Of a DNA stretch of 64,000 bases, positions 53,554-63,231 are shown in pieces. Made by a program: the position numbers and the translations under genes. The stretch comes from Microbacterium paraoxydans (GTDB lineage Bacteria > Actinomycetota > Actinomycetes > Actinomycetales > Microbacteriaceae), in the NCBI RefSeq assembly GCF_900105335.1, contig NZ_LT629770.1, positions 3,472,001-3,536,000 of the forward strand, written 5' to 3'. Below the pieces are notes generated by a model. It saw only the letters and a program-made list of their open reading frames with translations, was not told the DNA's origin and did no database searches. Numbering within the stretch: position 1 is the stretch's first letter; the number at the start of each line of letters is the position of its first letter.

Positions 53554-53603
53554 CGGCGGCTTCCCGGGTGTGCGGAAGTCCGACACGCCGGACCGGCGTG
53601 TTG

Positions 53604-53619
53604 TCGAAAATCTGTTCGA
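53604..53619. promoter_or_regulatory. SOS box (LexA site) upstream of recA
   Basis: TCGAAAATCTGTTCGA fits the actinobacterial consensus TCGAAC-N4-GTTCGA with one change. It lies about 10 bases before a TAGTCT hexamer (53628-53633) that may be the recA -10, and 195 bases before the recA ATG, so LexA binding should repress recA. Confidence 0.85.
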
Positions 53620-53813
53620 ACCGGGCGTAGTCTTCTGCACAAGTGGTCAGACGGTTCTGATCCCCACGATCCGTGGCTCCTCGACGCAATGTCGGAGGTC
53701 CGCCGTACCGTGAGGTCCAGGCTGAAAAGCCATACGCCTTGTCGGAGAGTTCCTTCCGCCGGAAGAGCCGCGACAGCCTACAGGCGGCAGCACACGCGCA
53801 GAAGGAGCACACC

Positions 53814-54860
53814 ATGCCATCACCCGCCGACCGCGAGAAGTCCCTCGAGACTGCCCTCGCCCAGATCGACCGCCAGTTCGGAAAGGGCTCGGTCATGCGA
53901 CTGGGCAGCGATGAGCGTGCCCCTGTGGCCGTCATCCCCACCGGTTCCATCGCCCTCGACGTCGCCCTCGGCGTGGGAGGTCTGCCGCGTGGCCGCATCG
54001 TCGAGATCTACGGCCCGGAGTCCTCGGGTAAGACGACGCTGACGCTGCACGCCATCGCCAACGCCCAGCGGGCCGGCGGTATCGCGGCATTCATCGACGC
54101 GGAGCACGCGCTCGACCCCGACTACGCCGCGAAGCTCGGCGTCGACATCGATGCCCTTCTCGTCTCGCAGCCCGACACGGGTGAGCAGGCTCTCGAGATC
54201 GCCGACATGCTCGTGCGCTCCGGTGCCATCGACCTCATCGTCGTCGACTCGGTGGCGGCCCTGGTGCCGCGTGCGGAGATCGAGGGCGAGATGGGTGACT
54301 CCCACGTGGGCCTCCAGGCCCGCCTCATGTCGCAGGCGCTGCGGAAGCTCACCGGTGGTCTGAACCAGACGAACACGACGATGATCTTCATCAACCAGCT
54401 GCGCGAGAAGATCGGCGTGTTCTTCGGCTCCCCGGAGACCACGGCCGGTGGTAAGGCGCTGAAGTTCTACGCCTCCGTGCGTATGGACATCCGCCGCATC
54501 GAGACGCTCAAGGACGGCACGGACGCTGTGGGTAACCGCACCCGCGTCAAGATCGTCAAGAACAAGATGGCCCCGCCCTTCAAGCAGGCGGAGTTCGACA
54601 TCCTCTACGGCGTCGGCATCTCCCGCGAGGGCAGCCTGATCGACTTCGGCGTCGAGCACGGCATCGTCAAGAAGTCGGGATCGTGGTACACCTACGACGG
54701 CGATCAGCTGGGCCAGGGCAAGGAGAACGCGCGGACGTTCCTGCTCAACAACGCCGACATCGCCTTGGCGATCGAGAGTCAGATCAAGCAGAAGCTCGGT
54801 ATCGGCGGCCCGGCCGCGGCTCCGGGTTCTGATGAGCTGGCCGAGCGTCGCCCGGCCTGA
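53814..54860 (+). CDS. recA: Recombinase RecA
   Basis: Strand-exchange ATPase and SOS co-protease. The 348 residues have Walker [16 protein letters not shown] near 66, Walker [13 protein letters not shown], the L2 region [41 protein letters not shown], and a C-terminal domain. The ATG at 53814 has AGAAGGAGC upstream; an in-frame extension upstream is not RecA-like. No intein is present. It overlaps recX by one base. Confidence 0.98.
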   Translation: MPSPADREKSLETALAQIDRQFGKGSVMRLGSDERAPVAVIPTGSIALDVALGVGGLPRGRIVEIYGPESSGKTTLTLHAIANAQRAGGIAAFIDAEHALDPDYAAKLGVDIDALLVSQPDTGEQALEIADMLVRSGAIDLIVVDSVAALVPRAEIEGEMGDSHVGLQARLMSQALRKLTGGLNQTNTTMIFINQLREKIGVFFGSPETTAGGKALKFYASVRMDIRRIETLKDGTDAVGNRTRVKIVKNKMAPPFKQAEFDILYGVGISREGSLIDFGVEHGIVKKSGSWYTYDGDQLGQGKENARTFLLNNADIALAIESQIKQKLGIGGPAAAPGSDELAERRPA

Positions 54861-55723
54861 TGAGTGACCAGCGTGGGGGCGATTCCGAGCGGATCGCCCC
54901 CATCATCCCTCTTTTCGGCGGACCCGCGCGTGCGGAGCGTCCGGCCGATGGCGGTGCGGAGGACTCGTCATCCGCACCGCCTGCGGGGTCGGGGCCGACC
55001 GCGGACGCGGCGCGACTCTGGCGCTCGACGTGGCACGAGCCCTCGTCGGCAGGGTCCCCGTCGGTCGACGACGGTTCTCCCAGCGCGCGGCACCCCGCCC
55101 GGGGTGCCGCGGCGCGGGCCGCTTCCCGGGGCGGGAAGACGACCACGTTGCGCGCCGTCGGCGATACGTCCCGATCGACCGGAGGGGGAGAGGGCGCGGA
55201 GAACGGCCCCTCGGCGGCGGAGGTCCGAGTGACGGCGGAGGAGTCGTTGGTGCGGAAGCTCCGCACGCGGTCGCTGTCCGTCTCCGAGGCCCGGCTGGTG
55301 TTGAGAGGACACGGGCTCGCGACGGACGCCATCGAAGACGTGATCGACGACTTCGTACGGCGCGGATACCTGGACGACGCCGTGCTCGCCGAGCTCCTCG
55401 TCACGTCCGGCGTCGAACGCAAGGGCCAGGGGAGGGTCGCGTTGTCTCGAGCGCTCGCGCAGCGGGGCATTCCTCGTGAGGTCATCGACGCCGCGCTCGA
55501 CGAGCTGCCCGACGACGATGCGGAGCGGGCACTGGAGTTCGCCCGGACCAAAGCGCGTTCGATGGGACGCCTCGACCCCGACGCGGCGCTCCGACGGTTG
55601 GTCGGGCAGCTGTCGCGCCGCGGGTACGGGGGATCGGTCGCCATGAACGCGGCGAAGACGGCACTGCGGGAAGCCTCGTTCGGCGGTGGTGTCTCCGGCG
55701 TCCGGTTCGTGGATTCCGACTGA
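54860..55723 (+). CDS. recX: RecA modulator RecX with long disordered N-terminus
   Basis: 287 residues. The RecX core of three-helix repeats occupies ~125-270 (LVRKLRTRSLSVSEARLVLRGHGL, DFVRRGYLDDAVLAELLV, KGQGRVALSRALAQRGI). The first ~120 residues are Ser/Gly/Ala/Pro-rich and probably disordered, making the protein almost twice the size of E. coli RecX. The ATG overlaps the recA stop (TGATG), so RecX is made with RecA and limits its filaments. Confidence 0.92.
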   Translation: MSDQRGGDSERIAPIIPLFGGPARAERPADGGAEDSSSAPPAGSGPTADAARLWRSTWHEPSSAGSPSVDDGSPSARHPARGAAARAASRGGKTTTLRAVGDTSRSTGGGEGAENGPSAAEVRVTAEESLVRKLRTRSLSVSEARLVLRGHGLATDAIEDVIDDFVRRGYLDDAVLAELLVTSGVERKGQGRVALSRALAQRGIPREVIDAALDELPDDDAERALEFARTKARSMGRLDPDAALRRLVGQLSRRGYGGSVAMNAAKTALREASFGGGVSGVRFVDSD

Positions 55724-55772
55724 CGGTCCGCACGCGATCGGCTCTCGGTGACGCTCGTACAATGGGAGCATC

Positions 55773-57317
55773 ATGACTATCCCCCGCAGTGAACCGACGA
55801 TCATCAGCGCGTCGTCGGCGGCCGTCGACGATGACGGGCGCCAGCGATCCTACGAAGTGCGCACCTTCGGCTGCCAGATGAACGTCCACGACTCCGAGCG
55901 TCTGTCCGGATCCCTGGAGAGCGCCGGCTACATCCGTGCCGAGGCCGGAGCCGAGGCCGACGTGGTGATCATCAACACCTGCGCCGTCCGGGACAACGCC
56001 GCCGGGAAGCTCTACGGCACTCTCGGGCATCTGGCCGCCGTCAAGCGACGTAAGGCCGGGATGCAGATCGCCGTCGGTGGCTGCCTCGCGCAGATGGACA
56101 AGCAGGCCGTGCTCGACAAGGCTCCCTGGGTCGACGTGGTGTTCGGCACACACAACATGGGGTCCTTGCCCGGTCTCCTGGAGCGCGCGCGCCACAACGG
56201 CGATGCCGAACTCGAGATCCTCGAGTCCCTCGAGGTCTTCCCGTCGACGCTTCCCACCAAGCGCGACTCGGCGCACAGCGGCTGGGTGTCGATCTCCGTC
56301 GGCTGCAACAACACCTGCACCTTCTGCATCGTCCCGAGCCTCCGGGGCAAGGAGAAGGACCGTCGGCCGGGCGACATCCTCAACGAGATCCGCCTGCTGG
56401 TGGAGGACGGCGCCATCGAGGTGACGCTCCTCGGGCAGAACGTGAACTCGTACGGGGTGGAGTTCGGGGATCGTCAGGCGTTCGGCAAGCTCCTCCGCGC
56501 CGCCGGCGAGATCGAGGGACTCGAGCGCATCCGTTTCACGAGCCCGCATCCCGCCGCCTTCACGGACGACGTGATCGACGCGATGGCGGAGACGCCCGCC
56601 GTCATGCCGCAGCTCCACATGCCGCTGCAGTCCGGGAGCGACCGGATCCTCAAGGCGATGCGCCGCTCCTACCGCAGCGAGCGCTTCCTGGGCATCCTGG
56701 ACCGCGTCCGCGAGCGCATCCCGCACGCGGCCATCACGACCGACATCATCGTCGGCTTCCCCGGCGAGACCGAGGAGGACTTCGAGGACACGATGCGCGT
56801 CGTCGAACAGTCGCGCTTCTCCGGAGCCTTCACGTTCCAGTACTCGATCCGCGAAGGCACCCCGGCGGCCACGATGCCCGACCAGGTACCCAAGGACGTC
56901 GTGCAGGCCCGCTACGACCGGCTGATCGCGCTCCAGGAGCGCATCTCGCTCGAGGAGAACCAGAAGCAGGTCGGCCGGGAGGTCGAGGTTCTCGTGTCCA
57001 CGGGCGAAGGCAAGAAGGACACGGAGACGCGTCGCCTGACCGGGCGGGCGCAGGACAACCGGCTCGTGCACTTCGAGGTCACTCCCGGGTCGGAGCTGCC
57101 GCGGCCGGGTGATGTCGTCACGGTGACGGTGACGCACGCCGCGCCGTTCCACCTCCTCGCCGACGATCCGACGGGTGCCCCGCTCCGCATCCGCCGGACG
57201 CGTGGTGGCGATGCGTGGGATCGGGGACAGGCCGAGTCGTGCGCCGTGCCGGCACCGAGCGACGGCGCTCCGCGCGCCGTCTCCCTCGGCCTGCCGACCC
57301 TCCGCGTCGGAGTGTGA
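55773..57317 (+). CDS. miaB: tRNA-2-methylthio-N6-dimethylallyladenosine synthase
   Basis: Radical-SAM methylthiotransferase acting on A37 of tRNAs after MiaA. The 514 residues have three N-terminal Cys ([29 protein letters not shown]) for the auxiliary cluster and [11 protein letters not shown] near 180 for the SAM cluster. The UPF0004, radical SAM and TRAM domains are all visible, with an extra ~50-residue tail. TACAAT lies nine bases before the ATG. It overlaps miaA. Confidence 0.95.
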   Translation: MTIPRSEPTIISASSAAVDDDGRQRSYEVRTFGCQMNVHDSERLSGSLESAGYIRAEAGAEADVVIINTCAVRDNAAGKLYGTLGHLAAVKRRKAGMQIAVGGCLAQMDKQAVLDKAPWVDVVFGTHNMGSLPGLLERARHNGDAELEILESLEVFPSTLPTKRDSAHSGWVSISVGCNNTCTFCIVPSLRGKEKDRRPGDILNEIRLLVEDGAIEVTLLGQNVNSYGVEFGDRQAFGKLLRAAGEIEGLERIRFTSPHPAAFTDDVIDAMAETPAVMPQLHMPLQSGSDRILKAMRRSYRSERFLGILDRVRERIPHAAITTDIIVGFPGETEEDFEDTMRVVEQSRFSGAFTFQYSIREGTPAATMPDQVPKDVVQARYDRLIALQERISLEENQKQVGREVEVLVSTGEGKKDTETRRLTGRAQDNRLVHFEVTPGSELPRPGDVVTVTVTHAAPFHLLADDPTGAPLRIRRTRGGDAWDRGQAESCAVPAPSDGAPRAVSLGLPTLRVGV

Positions 57318-58225
57318 CCGCGCCTCGGCTCTGGGCCGTCGTCGGTGCGACCGGCACGGGGAAGAGCGATCTGGCGCTCGATCTCGCTGGGGAGCTCCGG
57401 CGTCGCGGCAACCCGGCGGAGATCGTCAACGCCGACGCCATGCAGCTCTACCGCGGCATGGACATCGGTACCGCAAAGCTGTCGGTCGCCGAACGTCGCG
57501 GCATTCCGCACCACCTCTTCGACGTGCGAGAGGTGACGCAGGACGCCGCCGTGGCCTGGTATCAGCCGCTCGCGCGTAACGCCGTGCAGCGGATCCACGC
57601 GGCGGGAGGAGACGCGATCCTCGTCGGTGGATCCGGACTCTACGTGTCGAGCGTCGTCTACGAGTTCCACTTCCCGCCCCGAGACCCCGCCATCCGCGAG
57701 CGTCTCGAGCAGGAGCTCGATCGCGAGGGCGTCGAGTCCCTGCTTCAGCGGTTGCGTGCGCGCGATCCGGAAGCCGCGGCCCGAGTGGACCCGCGCAACG
57801 GGAGACGCGTGATCCGCGCGCTCGAGATCATCGAGCAGGGGAGCGCGACGCATGGTGCCGCTCTCCCGGCGACCCCGACGCTCTGGCACCCGCACACGCG
57901 TCTGATCGGCCTGCAGGTGGATCGGGCCGAACTCGTCGCCCGTCTCGATGCGCGCGTGCGTCGGATGTGGGAGCACGGCCTGGTGGCAGAGGTCGCCGGG
58001 CTGCGGGACCGCGGTCTGGAGCGTGGGACGACAGCCCCGCGGGCGATCGGATACGCGCAGGCGCTCGCACAGCTGGACGGACGCTCCACCGCCGAGGAGG
58101 CGATCGCCGAGACGCAGGCACTCACGCGGCGCTACGCACGACGGCAGGTGTCGTGGTTCAAGCGCTACCCGGAGCTGGAGTGGGTGACGCCACCCGTGGC
58201 CGTCGCCGACCTGCTGGGGGACTGA
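57314..58225 (+). CDS. miaA: tRNA dimethylallyltransferase
   Basis: Adds the isopentenyl group to A37 of tRNAs reading U-starting codons, providing the MiaB substrate. The 303 residues have a P-loop [18 protein letters not shown], the [16 protein letters not shown] catalytic block, GGSGLYVSS and [10 protein letters not shown]. The GTG overlaps the miaB stop (GTGTGA), so the pair is coupled and the order miaB-miaA matches other actinobacteria. Confidence 0.95.
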   Translation: MTAPRLWAVVGATGTGKSDLALDLAGELRRRGNPAEIVNADAMQLYRGMDIGTAKLSVAERRGIPHHLFDVREVTQDAAVAWYQPLARNAVQRIHAAGGDAILVGGSGLYVSSVVYEFHFPPRDPAIRERLEQELDREGVESLLQRLRARDPEAAARVDPRNGRRVIRALEIIEQGSATHGAALPATPTLWHPHTRLIGLQVDRAELVARLDARVRRMWEHGLVAEVAGLRDRGLERGTTAPRAIGYAQALAQLDGRSTAEEAIAETQALTRRYARRQVSWFKRYPELEWVTPPVAVADLLGD

Positions 58226-58259
58226 CCGCGATGTCGGCGGCCCGTGCGAGCATGCGCGT

Positions 58260-58808
58260 ATGGCCACTCACTACTTCACCGCGTCCAGCCTGGACGGCTT
58301 CATCGCCACTGCCGAGCATTCCCTGGACTGGCTGCTGAGCCAGGACATCGACATGGACGGTCCGATGGCGTACCCCGGCTTTGAGAAGAGCATCGGCGCG
58401 CTGGTGATGGGGGCATCCACGTTCGAGTGGGTCATGCGCCATGAGGAGGGCCGCTGGACGTACACGCAGCCCACGTGGGTGCTGTCGCATCGTGATCTCG
58501 CGGTGCCGGAGGGGGCTGATGTCCGCGTGACGAGTGCCGACATCCTCGACGTCCACAGCGCGATGCTCGACGCGGCGGGTGGCAAGGATCTGTGGGTGGT
58601 CGGCGGGGGAGACCTCGCCGGGCAGTTCGCCGACGCGGGGCTGCTGGACGAGTTCTGGGTGCAGTACGCACCGGTGACCCTCGGGAGCGGCGCCCCGCTG
58701 TTGCCGCGGCGACTCGATCTGGAACTGATCGAGGTGGCCCGCAACCGCAGCTTCCTCTGCGGGCGCTATCGCGTCGCACGGCCGGGCGCAGGGGCGTCGG
58801 CTCCCTAG
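58260..58808 (+). CDS. Dihydrofolate reductase family protein (RibD C-terminal-like)
   Basis: 182 residues of the RibD-C/DHFR-like fold: HYFTASSLDGFIATAEHSLDWL, ALVMGASTFEWVM and LWVVGGGDLAGQFADAGLLDEFWV. It lacks the motifs of true FolA and is not linked to riboflavin genes; such proteins are probable NADPH-dependent reductases of unknown substrate. It ends ten bases before dapF. Confidence 0.88.
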   Translation: MATHYFTASSLDGFIATAEHSLDWLLSQDIDMDGPMAYPGFEKSIGALVMGASTFEWVMRHEEGRWTYTQPTWVLSHRDLAVPEGADVRVTSADILDVHSAMLDAAGGKDLWVVGGGDLAGQFADAGLLDEFWVQYAPVTLGSGAPLLPRRLDLELIEVARNRSFLCGRYRVARPGAGASAP

Positions 58809-58817
58809 ACTGGTCCC

Positions 58818-59690
58818 ATGGTCGCATTCACCAAGGGGCACGGTACCGGCAACGACTTCATCATCATCGCCGACCCCGAAGGGCAGCTGGAGTTGACGGC
58901 GGAGCAGATCGCCGTGCTCTGCGATCGTCACTTCGGCATCGGCGCGGACGGCGTGCTGCGCGTCGTGCGCTCATCCGCGATCCCGGAGGGTGCAACGGCC
59001 CTGGCGGAAGAGCCGGATGCCGAGTGGTTCATGGACTACCGCAACGCGGACGGTTCCGTGGCCGAGATGTGCGGCAACGGGATCCGCGTCTTCGCCCACT
59101 ACCTCGTCCGCTCGGGTCTCGCGGCGATCGAGCCCGGCAGCACGCTTCCGATCGGCACCAGAGCGGGCGTCCGTGACGTCACACGCAGCGTGAGCGGCTA
59201 TCAGGTCGACCTCGGCGCGTGGAAGCTGTCGGGAGACGACCCGCTGGTGCGCGCGGACGGGCTGACCGTCACCCGTCCGGGACTGGGTATCGACGTCGGG
59301 AACCCGCACGTCGTGGTGGCGCTGGCCTCGGACGCCGAGCTCGGACTGCTGGAACTCACCCGCACGCCCGAGCTGGAGCCGGCCCCGCCCGCGGGAGCCA
59401 ACGTCGAGTTCGTGGTGCCCGGCGAGCCCCTCGTGCGCGACGGCATCGGGCACGTGCGGATGCGCGTCTTCGAGCGCGGCGTCGGCGAGACGCTGAGCTG
59501 CGGGACGGGCGTCGCCGCCACGGCTCTCGCTGTGCGCTACTGGGCCGGCGCTCAGGCCCCCGACAACTGGCAGGTCGAGGTTCCCGGCGGCACGCTCGGC
59601 GTCCGCATGTTCCCCGCCGAAGACGGGGAGCACGTCGCACTGTCCGGGCCTGCGCAGCTCGTCTATCAGGGTGAGGTCGACCTGGTCTGA
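58818..59690 (+). CDS. dapF: Diaminopimelate epimerase
   Basis: Turns LL-DAP into meso-DAP for lysine and the cell wall. The 290 residues have [13 protein letters not shown] at the start, the first catalytic Cys in [13 protein letters not shown] near 86 and the second in [12 protein letters not shown] near 230. TAGACT lies six bases before the ATG, so it is probably leaderless. Its miaA-dapF-hflX surroundings are conserved. Confidence 0.96.
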   Translation: MVAFTKGHGTGNDFIIIADPEGQLELTAEQIAVLCDRHFGIGADGVLRVVRSSAIPEGATALAEEPDAEWFMDYRNADGSVAEMCGNGIRVFAHYLVRSGLAAIEPGSTLPIGTRAGVRDVTRSVSGYQVDLGAWKLSGDDPLVRADGLTVTRPGLGIDVGNPHVVVALASDAELGLLELTRTPELEPAPPAGANVEFVVPGEPLVRDGIGHVRMRVFERGVGETLSCGTGVAATALAVRYWAGAQAPDNWQVEVPGGTLGVRMFPAEDGEHVALSGPAQLVYQGEVDLV

Positions 59691-59708
59691 GGCCGCGGGG
59701 CGGACCTC

Positions 59709-60350
59709 TCAGACGATGTCGATGGGCTCCGTCGGCGGTGTTCCGTGCTTGCGCACCTTGAGGATGCGGTAGCCCTTGCCGGTCGCCGTCCGGAAGACGC
59801 TGTAACCGGGCTGGAAGGTCGCCGCGATCCAGCGCTGCAGGGAGTCGGCGCCGAGGTTCCGCTGGACGACGAGCCACGCATCGCTGCGCTCGTCGAGCCT
59901 CGGGATCCACTTCTCCAGCAGACCGTGCAGCTCGTTCTTCCCCACCCGGATCGGGGGATTGGATCGGATCGTGCGGAAGGTCACGTCGGCGGGAACATCT
60001 TCGGGCAGTGCGGCGTTGACATTGGTGAGGCCGAGGGCTGCGGCGTTGCGACGCACGAGGTCCAGAGCCCGCTCATTCACATCGACCGCCCAGACGGTCG
60101 CGTGCGGTGCGGCCAGCGCCATCGACAGGGAGATGGGACCCCACCCGCTGCCGAGGTCGAGAAGATGACCTCCGGGAGGAACGGGAGGCATGTTGGCGAG
60201 AAGCACTGCGGTGCCGGCGTCGAGTCGATCCGGGCTGAAGACACCACCCGCGGTGGTCACTTCGAGCTCACGTCCTGCCAGGGATACGCGGATCTTGCGC
60301 AGGTTCTCGGGGCTAGCCGGGGCCGCAGTGAAGTAGTGGTCGGACCCCAT
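59709..60350 (-). CDS. RsmC-like class I SAM-dependent methyltransferase
   Basis: 213 residues. It begins with MGSDHYFTAAPASPENLRKI, then VFSPDRLDAGTAVLL, the SAM loop LLDLGSGWGPISLSMA near 70 and the NPPI motif in IRSNPPIRVGKNELH near 135, typical of rRNA guanine-N2 methyltransferases of the RsmC type. The ATG at 60350 is six bases after TACGCT; the large open frame upstream is a shadow of hflX. Convergent with dapF. Confidence 0.9.
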   Translation of the reverse strand: MGSDHYFTAAPASPENLRKIRVSLAGRELEVTTAGGVFSPDRLDAGTAVLLANMPPVPPGGHLLDLGSGWGPISLSMALAAPHATVWAVDVNERALDLVRRNAAALGLTNVNAALPEDVPADVTFRTIRSNPPIRVGKNELHGLLEKWIPRLDERSDAWLVVQRNLGADSLQRWIAATFQPGYSVFRTATGKGYRILKVRKHGTPPTEPIDIV

Positions 60351-60416
60351 ACGGTGAGCGTACCGGACGGCGCGGGCTAAGGTTAAGGCTCGCGAGGAAA
60401 CCAGAGACAGGAACGG

Positions 60417-61928
60417 ATGACGGAGACGAAGACACCCTCCACCGACGACCAGACGGTCGACCGCGTGCTGGCGAACGCAGAGAAGCGCTCGGAGGTGCGG
60501 ATGTTCGGCGCCGCGCAGGCGCTCCAGGACGAAGCGACGGCCGCGCACTCGACGGCAGACGGCGACCAGTGGGACCTCGAGGATCGGCACGCGCTGCGGC
60601 GTGTGGGCGGTCTGTCGACGGAGCTCGAAGACGTCACCGAGGTCGAGTACCGTCAGCTGCGCCTCGAGAACGTCGTGCTCGTCGGCGTGTACCCGCAAGG
60701 GGCCCAGGAGGACGCGGAGAACTCGTTGCGGGAGCTCGCCGCCCTTGCGGAGACCGCCGGCGCCGTCGTGCTCGACGGCGTGCTGCAGCGCCGTCCGCAC
60801 CCGGACGCCGCCACCTACCTCGGACGCGGCAAAGCGCAGGAGCTGAAGGACATCGTCGCCGCCGTCGGCGCCGACACCGTCATCGCCGACACCGAGCTGG
60901 CCCCCAGCCAGCGACGTGCGCTCGAAGACGTCGTGAAGGTCAAGGTCATCGACCGGACCACCGTGATCCTTGACATCTTCAGCCAGCACGCCAAGAGCCG
61001 AGAGGGCAAGGCTCAGGTCGAGCTCGCGCAGCTCGAGTACCTGCTGCCGCGCCTGCGCGGTTGGGGTGAGTCGATGAGCCGACAGGCCGGTGGACAGGTC
61101 GGCGCCGGAGGCGCGGGCATGGGCTCGCGCGGTCCCGGTGAGACGAAGATCGAGCTCGACCGCCGACGCATCCGGACGAAGATGGCGCTCCTGCGCAAGC
61201 AGATCCGCGACTTCGCGCCCGCGCGCGAGGCGAAGCGGGCCGAACGCAAGCGCAACACCATCCCCTCCGTCGCCATCGCCGGATACACGAACGCCGGGAA
61301 GTCGAGTCTGCTCAACGCGCTGACGAGCGCGGGCGTGCTCGTGGAGAACGCGCTGTTCGCGACCCTCGATGCGACCGTCCGTCGGTCCGAGACCGAAGAC
61401 GGCCGCGTGTACACGCTCACCGACACGGTCGGATTCGTGCGGAACCTGCCGCATCAGCTCGTCGAAGCCTTCCGCTCCACGCTGGAGGAGGTCGGTGACG
61501 CGGACGTCGTGCTGCATGTGGTCGACGGCTCGCACCCCGACCCGGCCGGCCAGCTGCAGACGGTGCGCGACGTGATGGGCGATGTCGGCGTGCGAGACAT
61601 GCCCGAGATCGTCGTCTTCAACAAGGCCGACCTCATCCCCGAGGACGAGCGGCTCGTGCTGCGCGGCCTGGAGCCGCAGGCGCACTTCGTCTCGTCACGG
61701 TCCGGCGAGGGCATCGTCGAGCTCCGCGCGGCGATCGAGGAGGCGCTGCCGAAACCGGCCGTCGAGCTCCACGCCGTGATCCCGTACGACCGCGGTGACC
61801 TCGTCGCGGCGATCCACGAGACCGGGATGCTGCTGTCCGTCGAGCACCAGGAGGCAGGGACCGCGGTGCACGCGCACGTGTCCGAGCGTCTCGCGGCCGA
61901 CCTCGCGCCCTACGTCGTCAGCGACTGA
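60417..61928 (+). CDS. hflX: GTPase HflX
   Basis: A ribosome-splitting GTPase active in stress. The 503 residues include an N-terminal glycine-rich HflX domain (AATYLGRGKAQELKD, QAGGQVGAGGAGMGSRGPGE), a coiled-coil (TKIELDRRRIRTKMALLRKQI) and the G domain: P-loop AGYTNAGKSSLLNAL near 288, G2/G3 ATLDATVRR and DTVGFVRNLP, and NKAD near 402. The ~80-residue N-terminal extension is not unusual for actinobacteria. Confidence 0.95.
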   Translation: MTETKTPSTDDQTVDRVLANAEKRSEVRMFGAAQALQDEATAAHSTADGDQWDLEDRHALRRVGGLSTELEDVTEVEYRQLRLENVVLVGVYPQGAQEDAENSLRELAALAETAGAVVLDGVLQRRPHPDAATYLGRGKAQELKDIVAAVGADTVIADTELAPSQRRALEDVVKVKVIDRTTVILDIFSQHAKSREGKAQVELAQLEYLLPRLRGWGESMSRQAGGQVGAGGAGMGSRGPGETKIELDRRRIRTKMALLRKQIRDFAPAREAKRAERKRNTIPSVAIAGYTNAGKSSLLNALTSAGVLVENALFATLDATVRRSETEDGRVYTLTDTVGFVRNLPHQLVEAFRSTLEEVGDADVVLHVVDGSHPDPAGQLQTVRDVMGDVGVRDMPEIVVFNKADLIPEDERLVLRGLEPQAHFVSSRSGEGIVELRAAIEEALPKPAVELHAVIPYDRGDLVAAIHETGMLLSVEHQEAGTAVHAHVSERLAADLAPYVVSD

Positions 61929-61938
61929 CGGCAGAGGC

Positions 61939-62601
61939 TCAGCGAGCGAGGAAGCGCGCCTCGACGGTCGCCGTGAGGACGATGTCCTGCGGCTCGTACT
62001 CCATGGCCGGCGCGGAGTCGGCCGCGAAGGCGACGGCGCCGCGTGCTTTCCCCAGCGGAGCGCCGGGTGCAGGTGCCGAGGACAGCAGGCCGGTGTCGGC
62101 GATCTCCAGGGGCGTCACCTCAGCGAGGCCGAGCGCGGCGGCGTAGGCCTCGGCTCTCGTCACGGCCACATGGACGGCCTGCGTGGCGACCTCTCGTTCC
62201 ACGCGAACGCGGGTCTCAGGGGTGAGGTGCCAGTCGACACCGCCGACCTCGACGCCATCCCAGGCGGAGATGTCGGAGATCCAGACAGACAGTTCCGACG
62301 CCTCGGCGAAGGTCGCGGTGAGGTCGATGCTCGCGTAGTAGACCGGGGCGAGACGTTTGCCGTCGGCGTTCCAGGGGCGCTCGGCGCGCACGGAGAGCCG
62401 CGTGCTGCTCCAGTCGAGGGCGGAGCCGGCGTCCACGCGTCCCACGATGCTGCTGCGGACCGGCTCGGCCAGGCGCATGACGTGATCGACGACGGTCGCG
62501 CGCTCCGGACCCTCGGCGCGCACCGAGACGCGGACGGTCGCCCGTTCCGGCGCCAGGCGGGCTTCGTGTTCGCCGCGGACGGTGACTGTCACATCGCTCA
62601 T
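61939..62601 (-). CDS. SIMPL (DUF541) domain protein
   Basis: 220 residues of the SIMPL/DUF541 family: TVRGEHEARLAPERATVRVSV, then STRLSVRAERPW, AEAYAAALGL and a C-terminal beta region. No signal peptide, so it is cytoplasmic, unlike the periplasmic E. coli homologue. The role is unknown. TAGAGT lies six bases before the ATG, so it is probably leaderless. Confidence 0.87.
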   Translation of the reverse strand: MSDVTVTVRGEHEARLAPERATVRVSVRAEGPERATVVDHVMRLAEPVRSSIVGRVDAGSALDWSSTRLSVRAERPWNADGKRLAPVYYASIDLTATFAEASELSVWISDISAWDGVEVGGVDWHLTPETRVRVEREVATQAVHVAVTRAEAYAAALGLAEVTPLEIADTGLLSSAPAPGAPLGKARGAVAFAADSAPAMEYEPQDIVLTATVEARFLAR

Positions 62602-62660
62602 GGGGCGACTCTACGCGACGGGCACGGCGGCGGGGAATGGCGGCGGAGGCGCAGACGTTG

Positions 62661-62666
62661 TAGTCT
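62661..62666 (+). promoter_or_regulatory. Probable -10 element of ssrA
   Basis: TAGTCT, about 75 bases before the mature 5' end. The transcript would carry a 5' leader that is removed by processing. Confidence 0.4.
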
Positions 62667-62741
62667 GTGATGCTCGGGCGTTCGTCGTCCGAGGCTGACA
62701 ATTCCACAGCGTGACAGCGGCTCCTTCGAGAGAAGGACCAC

Positions 62742-63111
62742 GGGGCTGATCGGTTTCGACAGCGCCTGTGAATCCACGAGAAGCGGGCCGAGGATGCAGA
62801 GTTATCTCGTAAACGCTCTCTGCAAAACAATAGTTGCCGAAACCAAGCGCAACGACTTCGCCCTCGCTGCCTAAGCGAGCCCGATAGTCCGTCAGACCGT
62901 ATGTGATTCCGATACGGATCCTGGCGTCATCTAGGAATCTTGCTGCGTGACGGCGTCTGGACGTCTCGTGGGACTCTTCCCAGGCTGGGCTCGTCGACTT
63001 AGGTGTCTGTGACAAAGGTCGGAGCCGAGCAGAACGCTTCCACAGACTGCGCCCGGAGAAGGCGTGGAGACTCAGCGTTGGACGGGGGTTCGATTCCCCC
63101 CAGCTCCACCA
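62742..63111 (+). ncRNA. ssrA: Transfer-messenger RNA (tmRNA)
   Basis: Rescues stalled ribosomes and tags the nascent chain for proteolysis. The 5' GGGGCTG pairs with 3' CAGCTCC followed by ACCA, and GGTTCGATTCC near the end is the T-loop. The tag frame follows AATAGTT: resume codon GCC, then a peptide AETKRNDFALAA and TAA at 62872-62874. The ALAA end is the ClpXP degron. About 370 bases, the usual size. Confidence 0.97.
63085..63111. other. Probable attachment site in the 3' end of ssrA
   Basis: The T-loop and acceptor end of tmRNA is a favoured integration target, and an integrase lies just beyond. The second copy that would mark the other end of the element is outside the window, so the exact core cannot be defined. 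Confidence 0.5.
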
Positions 63112-63128
63112 AGCCGTTGTCACTGAAG

Positions 63129-63174
63129 AAGCCCCCGTGTTCCCTACTCTCGTATGGGAACACGGGGGCTTTTT
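63129..63174 (+). terminator. Intrinsic terminator of ssrA
   Basis: A 16-base stem starting AAGCCCCCGTGTTCCC with an 11-base loop, followed by a run of T. It is the only hairpin in the window with a classical U tract. Confidence 0.93.
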
Positions 63175-63231
63175 CGCGTTCCGGGCACCTGTGGACAACC
63201 GCCCCGTGGGCACGGAATGGGCACGTTTCGT

